A stretch of DNA of 64,000 bases from Buxus sempervirens (Eukaryota > Streptophyta > Magnoliopsida > Buxales > Buxaceae): NCBI GenBank assembly GCA_947561395.2, contig OX387195.1, positions 22,831,126 through 22,895,125 of the forward strand, written 5' to 3'. Below are positions 48,301 through 57,923 of this stretch, in pieces (the stretch's first letter is position 1; every line of letters starts with the position of its first letter). The notes under the pieces were generated by a model. The model was given only the letters and a program-made list of their open reading frames with translations, searched no databases and was not told the origin of the DNA. The position numbers were made by a program, and so were the translations under genes.

Positions 48301-51300
48301 GGCAAAGTATAACAGGGATTTTTCGTCACCGGATATGTTGACATAAGCAATTTTTGCATTGATATGGAATATGGATATCATACTAATGGAAGGATGATGT
48401 CATAAATCATAATATGATTTTAAACTACACTGGGATTATTTGTCACGGTCAAGGTTTAAGGTGTTGTTGTGGCCATTATGCATGGGGGTAATGTTGCAAT
48501 CTACCCAAAAGAATATGAGTTGTTGTTTTAGTGATATAACAGATGGTTTAAATCGTGTTGATGCTGATTAATAATATATTTTTTGCAGTTGGGTTGTTGT
48601 TATTCCCTGTGGTTGCCGGAATCCCACAAAGCGTATGAAATTAGAGCTTTCTATATATCCTAATATGCAGGTATCACGGAAACACAATTACTTATCTCAT
48701 TAGCAATTTGAGGCTATGAAATGTTACAATGCACGATTTCTCTGCTTTTGTGTCCCCTTGATTGAATGTTGTAATGTAGTGTAGGGCTTTTGTACCTCTT
48801 GTGGATCTCTGTAAGAGATATCTAGGTGCTTCTAATTGTTGTAGTTCTCAATAGTTATATTAAGTCATCTTATTTAGGATGAAATATTTTTTCTTTTTGA
48901 TAAGGGATAATTACTGTTTACCTACTTGAGGTTTCAGACAATCCCACTTTTCCCCTTGATGCTTTTGAAATACCAATTTACCATCTTAATGTTTGTTGTA
49001 TGTAATAGGTTCTCCCTAATAGAGGTTTGACCGATGAGTTGGCAAGAGAAAAAACATATACTGACAACTTTCTTCATTTTAAATACCAAGACGATCCTTC
49101 AGTGGGTTAGAATAAAAGGGGCAAGGTGGTTATTATATATATATTTTCTCTTACCACCTCATTGGTCAAACCTTTAGAAGGGGGCAACTATTACACACAA
49201 TAAACCTCAATGTGGTAAACCAGTATTTCAAAAACCTCACGGGGAAAAGTGGGATTGCTTGAAAACTCAAGGGAAGTAAACTATAATTATCCCTTTTGAT
49301 AAAGTGCATGTCCTTCTTATCTTGGTGTTTTCATTAGTGATAATTCCTTTTATTCTTTTTTTTTATTTGGTAAGGTTAGAGTTTGTAATGGGATCAACTG
49401 TTTTCTTTTTTATGTCATTCAATCAATAACCAAATGCCTTATCCCAACCAAGTGGGGTTATTGAGATGAATCCTGCTTATTTATCTTGACTAGGGTTGTC
49501 AACGGGTCAAATACGGATCAGATCTACCTTGATCTGAATTCGACCAGTAATAAAATATTTATATTCAAATATAAAACCATATTCCAATTTGAATCCGATT
49601 AATCTTTTTTTTATTTAAAAACTATTTTTTTTAGATCTCTTTAAATGCAATTGGTTGAACCTTGTAGACATGCTTAACACTGTTCAACCGGCTGCACTGT
49701 ATTGTTCAGACCGTTGCTTTTAGGAGGTGATCGGTTGGGAAAAGAACTCTTCCAAGCCGATCACTCTATAAAAGGGCCCCTTCATGTGAGAGGAGAGAGG
49801 ATGCATCTTTCCTTTAACATATAAATAAATATATAAAATATTTATATTTATAATATATATATTCGGATTTAGATATCTAGTCAGATATTTGGTCGGATAT
49901 AGAAAAATCCATATTCACATTTGAATATAATCGGAATTTAAAAGTGATATCCGTATTTGATCTGATGGTTAAATTTGAAAGTCCGTATTCGAATAATTGG
50001 GCCAAATACAGGTCGGATTTGGATTTTTATCTGGCCCATTGACAGGCCTAATCCCAACTGATTGTTCTTTCATATGTGTATATTTTGAACTCTCTCTCCC
50101 TGTCTTTCATATGTTTCCATCCTTTTAGCTTCAAGAATGGTTATAGCTATTTTCTTCAAGATTTCAACTATTGTCTGGTGATATATTTTTCCTTTCATAA
50201 TACTAGGGACATGTTTTTGCACAAAAATTAAGACAAATTTGGCAATATTAGGAAAAAAAGGTAAAAGTTTTAAATCGGAACTTTATAGGATGCTACATAG
50301 GAACTTTTACTATTGCATGAAATTAGAACATTATGAAAAACAAGGATATTGGGCAAGTAAGGCATGCATAGACAGCTATGGTTTACCATGCATGTGTTAT
50401 TCTTAGAACTTGCACCTAACACACAAGGTTTTTTTTGACGAGAACTTATTTTACATTGCAACTCACAAATAAATGAAAAGAATCTAAGCATGTCTCAGCT
50501 GTGGATGGGATGAGACATGTTTCCTCCATTGTGTTTCTAATTTCAACAAGGTTTAACTCACAACTGCAAACATTAGGGTACCCCTTGTCAAAATGTTGCT
50601 TGAGTATATTTATTTCACGTCCTTGAACAAAACTTTTATATTCTCACTCTTAGTTATAGGATTCAACTAACCATCATATTGGTCTAAATTGTATACTTAT
50701 CCCACATTCCTCAATCTCAAAATGTCTCACACCTTTTGTTATAAATATACTAGGGTGATAAAAATTTGGTAATGAATGAGCCAAAAAAAATAAAATAATA
50801 ATAATCATGTGAAATACCAAACAAAGAAAAACATTTTTTAGACTTATTTCCTGATTTTATTTATTTTTACAAATATTTTTATCAGTTAAATATTTCAACC
50901 ACAAACACATAATTTTACATTGCACACTATTGTTTGTATTTTCATGTTTACTAACATCCATATCCTCAATGAGATGCATATCATTCCACAACATAAGAAA
51001 ATTTTAATTTGCATTTTAACTTCTTTTCATACTTAAGCTGCATATCATTCCACGACATAAGAAAATATTAATTTGAATTTTTCATACTTAAACGAGAAAA
51101 TTAGGATCAATTCTATAATTATCTTTCCTTTTCATATAATTCCAGATAAAGAATGTCGAAAAAATCTGTATATCCATGGAAAATCTGGATTTTTTATTAG
51201 GAAAGGGATATATTGAGATACTTTGAAGTTTGAATCATGATTGTCTTCATATCATTTTCTCCTTCTTTGATCCACAATGTACAATAAATTTCAATGGGGT

Positions 51301-54300
51301 CATTGTTTGATGGTGCATCTACAAACGAATGAAGATTGTCCAAGAGTTATCTTTTCCCCAATTGGTTATCTCTATGAGATCAACTTATAAATATGGAGTT
51401 TTCTTTTTATGCATCAAAGAAGGACATGTATTGGATGATTGGTGCTGAGATGAGGATGTTGATGTAGATGTGTGGAAGACTTGGAAAGAAGGAATGAACA
51501 TATTTGGAAGTGTTTAGGTATTACCTGAATAGGAGAGTAGAGGTAAGAAATAGCTAAATGGGGTAAAGTTTTCTGTTACTGTTGTTTTTGTTTTAAAAAG
51601 GGACTCATTATAATCCTTATAGATTTCTGCAACAGTTGCTCCTTTTGAGTACAATGCAGCATCCCAGGTGCAGTTCACCTCCCTATTTTTGGCAGTGGAT
51701 TTCAGACAGCTGTCCAACAATCTATGTTTCTATGTTTCATTTTTTTTCCCTTTTGGCAGAGCAATATTTTTGCTGCAACTGCCACATGGTTTCACATAGA
51801 TACCGTGAATGATTTTTGTGTGCTCATATATTCACCTTAATTGGCATCAAAAGCTGGATTTCTGCAGCTTGACAATGGGTGAATTTCTTTTTATCGCTAT
51901 TTGGCTCCTTGTTCTGGGTACTGGAAAATTTAATCCATATTTTTTCCTCATTGCAAATGAGGGTATTTATTGGTGTATAAATGTGTACCAAAACTAAATG
52001 TGTCTGATATGCATGGGTTTTTTGTTGCCAACATTCAGATTTTATGGTTTATGGAATTTGCTATTCTCAAGAGTCAAGACTTCCCTGTGCTTGAGTCATA
52101 TAGCAAGTACCATTAGTTTTAATTTGCACATTTTTCTACTGTCTGTTAGGATTTGTGGATCTTCAATTTAAAATAATTTTATTAATGACCTGATATATTG
52201 CTTTGATTAATCGGCAGGATTCCAAGCCACGTACAAATATTTCACTGTGGAAGGCTGAAATCGAGGAACCGAACTTTCAAATGCATGACCCTGTACTGAT
52301 AATTTTTGATAAATTAACCGGTAATTTCTTAGGGGATCTTTTACGTGTGTGTGTTTTTATAAGTATATATATGTGTATATGCATGTATATCTTTATACAT
52401 GTGCATATGCACATATTTTTCTAGTCATATCATGGATTATATCATTATGATCATTTCTCAAGAGTAACATCTATAAAAAAAAAATATTATCTCTCATTTG
52501 AGACGTGCATTAATCCTTACCTGAAAATTTCAGTGATAATTCAATGAAACATATATGGAATCACTGATTTGGTATCTACTCACATGACTTTTTAAGGACC
52601 AATCCTATAGAAGCAAAGTCCTAGGAGGGATAGATTGTCAACAGAGTTAAACCTTTGAAAATTTTGGGCGAAGTTGCTTGACTCTAACTCAAACCCATGT
52701 TCTCATGCTGGCTGCTTGAGGATTTTTACCTATATGATTTATTCGAACACAGGATTGCAAGTTTATTCAGGTCTACAATCTTTATTTCTTTTATTATGTG
52801 CATGTGTGTGTGTGTGTGTGTGTGTCACTTCCCCCTTAAGGTTTGTAGAAAGGTCATACTCACTGCCCCTTCATTAAGTATCGTCCAAGTTTTTGATGAA
52901 GATGGCTACTGTGAACAATCTTCAAGTATAAAAAGACCAATTTATTCTTCAAATTATTTTTCTTAGGAGTTGGAAAAAGGAGTAAAGAATGAAAAGAGTT
53001 AAATTTCTGATAAAGAAAGGGGAAAGTAAAGAAAGGGAGGTAATTTTCTGGTAAAGAAGAAGGCATTTAAATAGAAACAAATAAAACTCTAATAACGGAT
53101 GTGATCTGACAAGGGGAAAGTGTTATTTTGGAAATGTGGAGGGAGTTATGTGTGATTAGTACATAAGTCAAGGGAGGTTTCCATAATTTACTGTGTGTGT
53201 GTGTGTGTTTTTTTTACCATACACTTACATGAATCCCCAGCATGCTATGTATTAGCTTTTACATTGGTTTATAATTGTGTTTTAACTCATGTAGTGCCTA
53301 GAAAGTGAATAGTAAAGTCATATACCAATCTCTTGCTTTCTTTATAAATGACATGTTTAGCCTTCGTTACCTGTCTCTTAACTGTCACGTGTCCATACCC
53401 AAAACACGGCCTTTCTTTTTACTAGAAATCTTTTATAAATAGCAAGTTGGATATATATAAATTAATAAGCTGTTTTTTATGTTGTTCGCAACCTTATCTT
53501 TCAACCAACAGGTTTACATGACCTGATAATTGTAAAACTTTACGTTTTAATATTAGTGGTGGTGATATATTCAAGTAGAACATACTTTTATTGTCATTGT
53601 TGGATGAGATGCCTCTGCAAATCACGTGATTATTTTCCTAACCATGATGAATAGAATGACAAAGCAATGGCAGACAAGGATGATTGTTTCATAAACAATC
53701 TTCTTTATAAAAGAACAGAGTTTGACGATGGACACATTATCTTTTCTGTTTTGATGTTTGTTGTTGTATTAGTGAAAACAGTGATTACCATTTATATTGA
53801 GCATTATATAATATTTGGTGTTTGTGGCCTGACTTCAGTAATGTGATTCCTTTATAGGAACACGCTATAGGCTTTCAGCTGCAAATGAGGGTGACAAGCA
53901 GCAACTTCGGTGGTTATATGATGCATGCAGAGGTTTTAGTAAGGTACCATGCATGGAAAGTTGTTTACAGATGTTTGCTTTTCTGTATACTCTTTGAATT
54001 TGTATGACGAAATTGATCTGTGCAATTAACATGAGTCATTGTTAATGTACATGCAGGCCAACAAATTTTAAATTTCTACGTACTCATTTACAATTGCATA
54101 ACTGCTAAGATATGAAACCAACCTATCTCAATGATGGTTTGCATACCAGAAAACAAGATATATGGTTTATATTATCTGTTGACTTGCCTAATTAAAGTAC
54201 ATTTCTTGCTATATTTAATGGATTTCATTAATCTGACCACTTAAGCCTGGAAAACATTGTTTTATTTTTAAGAGTAAACAAGAAACACTTTCTAATGGTC

Positions 54301-55653
54301 GCTTAGACAGATGAGGGTATGATGTTTCTTCACTCCATTAATGTATGAAGTCGCACTTACTGACCTTATAGAAAGCTGTTGAGATGATGGATAGCATTAT
54401 TTTAATTTCATTTTCATTTATAATTGTCATTGCCGTCATCACCGTTGCTATCATAATGGTATAAAAATAGAAATTTCCATTGCACAATACTAGGTAAAAT
54501 AGGTCCTGGTCTTACCAGAATAGAGAACGAGAAAATCTGTCAAATGAGCCAGAATTTATCTTCCTGTGATGCGAATGAACATCTGTTCTACCAAGTGGCC
54601 TAGGTTGTACTTCATTACTAGTGACTAACTGGCCCTTTTAAGTTCTGTGGACCCTTATTTATTGCTGAAGGTGTCTTTCTCTATGAACTGAGCTTACTGT
54701 AATTTTGAAACTAGAAGATAAGTTGACAAATTTTTTCCATACGAAGATGATTAGAACTTCAGCAGTAAGAGTAACCACTATGGTATACTTGAGAGAGCTT
54801 TTGGAATTCCCTGACTTGCAATGGGCCTCCTGAATCATAATACTAGCTAAGGCCTGGTAAAAATTGAATGAAATCTTTCATTAATGAAAAGGTAAAATGC
54901 ACAAATAAGCTGACTTATTCAATTGTCCAGGTGCTGCGTTGGCCACGGCCACAAAATGCACGGAATCCAGTTTTTCCAGTGACAGCACCACTATCAGATG
55001 CTGAAAATCTAGAATTAAACATTGGTACTTCCATTCAGTCAGCTATGGAGGAGAGGCCGCCACTTTATCCGAGTCCTGAAATGAACAACTTGGAAGATCA
55101 TCAAAGTTCTATAGACAACCCTCGTCGTAGTGGTTGGGGCTCTGCAGGAAGACCTGAACCCTCTTTCAGAGCAAGTAGTAGCAGTGGATGGCTGGACAAT
55201 CCAGCTGAAGGCGATTATAACGGTTTAGGAGTACGTGGAGCTGAACCAAGTGCCAAAGATACTCAAAATACTGATAGCCGGCATTTAATTTCTGATATTG
55301 TCCAAACAATGCACAGTATTCTTGTACCAGCTTCGTCAGTACCATCTGCTCCACCAATTCCTGAGGAGGTTGTAGACGACAGCCCAAATCACTGTCCTTC
55401 AGTGGATACCAGCTCCATTGATCTCTCCATGCCAGTTGAGGATAACAATCCTGTCGCAATAAATGAATTGAAAGACGGAGGTTCTCCTTCCTTGTGTGTG
55501 ATATGTTTGGATGCTCCACTAGAGGGGGCTTGCATCCCCTGTGGTCACATGGCTGGATGCATGTCTTGCTTGAACCAAATTGAAACTAAGCAAGGTGTTT
55601 GCCCTGTTTGTCGTGCCAAGATTGTTCAGATCATAAGAATTTATGCTGTTTGA
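39346..55653 (+). CDS. XBAT35: XBAT34/35-like E3 ubiquitin ligase: ankyrin repeats and C-terminal RING finger
   Basis: Predicted exons: 39346-39447, 39615-39729, 46557-46637, 46778-46866, 47003-47094, 48589-48670, 52218-52320, 53858-53943, 54931-55653 (1473 bp, 490 aa plus stop). Ankyrin repeats lie at about 36-125 (DKEGKTPLMVACMN, AGTPLHYAAKRGLDQTVKLLL, DDRQTPLNVAREK). A PH-like middle region follows at about 155-245 (IWVVVIPCG, LELSIYPNM), then a Ser/Pro-rich linker and a C3HC4 RING at about 439-476 (CVIC, CGHMAGC, CLNQIE, CPVC). MG at the start allows N-myristoylation, MGQTLS being a fair site. Family members are cytosolic/nuclear ligases; AtXBAT35 acts in ethylene and defence responses. 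The second intron has a GC donor. I do not see the basic, alternatively spliced nuclear-signal segment reported for AtXBAT35. XBAT34 versus XBAT35 cannot be settled by eye. Confidence 0.94.
43040..43420 (-). pseudogene. LINE fragment, post-RT region
   Basis: Minus-strand translation of 43309-43058 gives AKILGCQIKKSLFRYNGLHLKDNP and WKLALWKRSSLYLVGRITLIKFPLG, the segment that follows the RT domain in plant L1-like ORF2. No other part of this copy is identifiable. Confidence 0.75.
43800..45010 (-). pseudogene. LINE fragment with internal deletion (RT start joined to zf-RVT region)
   Basis: From 45000 leftward the minus strand reads FFQDCLDRFKFDLMAAF and NYTFLVSILEKGSFCNLR, the opening of the RT domain (before the usual FRPISL). 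44566-44093 gives the spacer and zf-RVT start (DYWLPCGPLYKKFGI, IIRWTPAANGNFTIKETYK). About 1.5 kb of RT normally lies between these parts and is missing. Several stops are present. Confidence 0.7.
45522..46188 (-). mobile_element. 5'-truncated LINE, 667 bp, in intron 2 of the XBAT35-like gene
   Basis: A T-run at its left end follows ATGATAC (45515-45521), repeated at 46189-46195 as a 7-bp target duplication. The minus strand encodes zf-RVT only: ASWMALLNKINTIDNLQ, ACSLCMKAGESVGHLLLHCELVGYIWRRLL (46169-45960), then RGRSLYSAAFFATIWEVWLNQNRKIFEEN (45950-45800) after a frameshift. It shares this arrangement and TATCAGTAATGA near the tail with the LINE in the chromovirus LTR, so both belong to one family. 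Confidence 0.88.
47095..48588 (+). other. Intron 5 of the XBAT35-like gene
   Basis: 1.5 kb with a short (TA)n run near 47388-47402 and no recognised transposon or exon. Confidence 0.5.
48904..49293. mobile_element. Mutator-like MITE, 390 bp, in intron 6 of the XBAT35-like gene
   Basis: The ends are perfect inverses, GGGATAATTA and TAATTATCCC, and pairing continues inward (TTTACCTACTTGAGG versus CTCAAGGGAAGTAAA). The 9-bp target TTTTGATAA is duplicated exactly (48895-48903 and 49294-49302). A further internal inverted pair lies near GGTTTGACCGATGAG and CTCATTGGTCAAACC. A second copy starts at 63699. Confidence 0.92.
49491..50050. mobile_element. 560-bp element with short inverted ends and internal fold-back
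   Basis: The left end TAGGGTTGTCAACGGGTC and the reverse complement of the right end TAGGCCTGTCAATGGGCC match at 14 of 18 positions. Inside are inverted AATATTTATATTCAAATAT/ATTTGAATATAATCGG-type arms. The flanks ATCTTGAC and ATCCCAAC give only a 6/8 target match, so the class (hAT-like?) is tentative. The centre (49640-49805) is GC-richer and contains CTCTATAAAAGGGCCCC, which looks like a core promoter. Confidence 0.55.
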
Positions 55654-56358
55654 GTGCCAGTGCATGGCATAATGAAGCTGTATATAGTCCATGAACTTGT
55701 GTGTTGTTGGGTACGAACAAATTTCTGAATCTTGTACGGTTAATTCCTCAATAAATGATCAAATGTACATCGAAGCTTGAACCTTTGTTATTTCATCTTC
55801 AGTAAACAAGCTGTATTGTAAATTTGTGATGAAGACCTGGAAATTTTTTTGAAGATTTTTGCATATAGGCCATAGATAATATGATAACAGACTTTATTTT
55901 TTCTACTTTGGGAGTTTCCAGCCTTTGTTGTAGGAAGGTGTGGAACATCTCCTACATGTTTATGCTAGAGTATTGATGTGGATGAGGAGGTATGTGCAAA
56001 ATTTTCAAGAACTTGTGTTTGCAAAGCTAATGTTGTTTGAGCAAATTGTGCATGATCTTTAAAATGTGCTGGGAGGTCTTTGCCTTCTTTCAAATGTAAT
56101 GGGGTCTGACTGCTTGTCAGAAATATCGGGGGTGTAAGTGTAAATTTCTGCAAAGTGAAACAGGTAGAATACAAGGAAAGAGGAGCAATATTTGTGAATA
56201 TGTGTATGTTTCATGACAGAAAGTGCTGCTGTTTACATCAGCAATTCCTCATCCATATACTGCTTCCTATGGTGAAGACTGCGCCCTTTAGAATATGTGA
56301 TTCAATTGGAAAGTTGCAGTAATGGTAATAACAATGAGATTCTCAAGTCTTCGAGTGA
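55654..56358. other. 3' end of the XBAT35-like gene and convergent gap
   Basis: The presumed 3' UTR follows the TGA at 55651-55653. An AATAAA word at 55750-55755, about 100 bp after the stop, is a plausible near-upstream poly-A signal. No gene is recognised in the rest. Confidence 0.5.
55750..55755 (+). terminator. Candidate poly-A signal of the XBAT35-like gene
   Basis: A perfect AATAAA in AT-rich sequence 97 bp downstream of the stop codon. Confidence 0.5.
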
Positions 56359-56409
56359 ATGCATTTAGGCATTGAAGCTTCAATTATTGCCACTCCTTGC
56401 TCCATGGGT

Positions 56410-56600
56410 GATCACCACTGCTTTGTTTCTGCTAGTGATTTATTGGATGCAGGGTATTCAGGGAGCAAAAAGACATGGTGCAACAATCCGTGGGGCACTC
56501 GAAGAGTCTGGGCCAGATTGGATGTAACTCTAATTAATGCTCGCTGGAGCCCTTATATCTTAGCTTTCAAGGTTAGTCATCTCTCCATCATTTGTTATTA
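56410..56600 (+). pseudogene. LINE endonuclease fragment
   Basis: The plus strand reads DLLDAGYSGSKKTWCNNPWGTRRVWARLDVTLINARW, then FKVSHL. This is the C-terminal part of the apurinic endonuclease domain of plant LINEs, ending in the conserved region before the SDH catalytic motif. No RT follows, so it is a short relic. Confidence 0.8.
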
Positions 56601-57923
56601 GTAAATTTCTTTCTGAAGCAAGTTCATCACCAACGGTAGTAGCACCATAGGAGAAAATTTCACAATTCATAATGCATTTACTCCACTGAATTGATGATAG
56701 GCAGTGAAATAGTAACAGTTTCATTTATTGATATACTATATTTGGATGGAATCCAATTGGAATCAAATATTTCCTATTGACGGGTAAAAAATGATCTTGA
56801 TTCCCCAAAAAAAGTACATAGAAGGTCTACAGCTCCCTCCTTATATATTCTAATCTATGAACAATACCATCTGGTAAGAGTCTACATCCGGAATAGCTCA
56901 TGGCATCCTTGCTTCTTGCCTCTAATTCAATGTTATAACCTCCAAACACATGAAATAGGAGATTATTTTGTCTCCAAACTTCACCTTCAACGAGCATTGA
57001 TTTATTTCAATAATATTTTTCTATCTTGAAACATTTCTTTAACCCCTAACTGGTTTCATAATTAGTTAACATGTTGAGTGTTCTCTACCTTTCATATCTA
57101 AAGGACCATATCCTGATGGAGGTCCTACCGAAGTAAGATCTTAGGAAGGATATGCTGGCAGCAAACATAGCCTCTTGTATTTTTTATGTGAAGTGTTTAT
57201 ACTCAAACCTACACTCTACCAAGTGATGGTTCCTTGCTCCTCAGCCTGGACTGCAAAGTAATTTTGATTGCACATCTATGAGATTGTCAGGTCTGAGTCG
57301 TCTGACTTGTGCAATAGATATTATTCAGGATAGTATAGGGTATTTTAAGACAAATATTGGTTGAAGCCATCCTTGTGGCCTTAGCCATTGTGATTTAGGC
57401 TTGGGTAGCATGAAGTGCATTAACTGGAGGGCAGCTGAATTTATCACAATTATGAACTAAAGGGTCTAGTACAGTTATTAGTTGGTTTAATTTTTCCTCT
57501 TTGATTAACTTGAATGGTGAACTTATTGGATGATGGCTGTGACACCAATGATCCTCAGCTCTGTTGAGAACCGCAGGGTGTCTCACTTTTTTAGAGAAGG
57601 GAACTCTTTCATGCATGATTGGTCATCATCTAGATGTTGATGTAAAGGGTCATTGGACCCTTTGGGGAATCCCTTCTCATCAATAATTATAATAGCTAGA
57701 AGATATGTTGATATGTTTACATACACCCACCTTGCATGAGGAATTCCTTTTAAGCACCCAAGAAACATAATACAATCCTGTCAAACCATAAATGATCTAT
57801 ATATTAGAAAACAACTGGTGTGTATCTTCTTCACAATCTATCTAAGAATTTTAATGTTTTTATCCACAGACATAATCTTTCAGCCTAACATACAAGACTG
57901 CTCTTATCATCCTCATTCTTTAG
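56601..57923. other. Convergent intergenic region before the NAC gene's 3' end
   Basis: Minus-strand open frames at 57395-57616 and 57583-57768 overlap, have no recognised domain and no clear exon borders. I see no supported gene. Confidence 0.45.

Larger units (their letters stand above)
48671..52217 (+). other. Intron 6 of the XBAT35-like gene
   Basis: 3.5 kb. It contains a Mutator-like MITE (48904-49293) and a second inverted-end element (49491-50050). The sequence TCCACGACATAAGAAAAT near 51050 is a near copy of TCCACAACATAAGAAAAT near 50985. The remainder is AT-rich and unannotated. Confidence 0.6.

Noticed and set aside
57395-57768. Minus-strand open frames between the XBAT35-like and NAC genes
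   Set aside because: No domain, overlapping frames, no splice-consistent partners; not supported as a gene.
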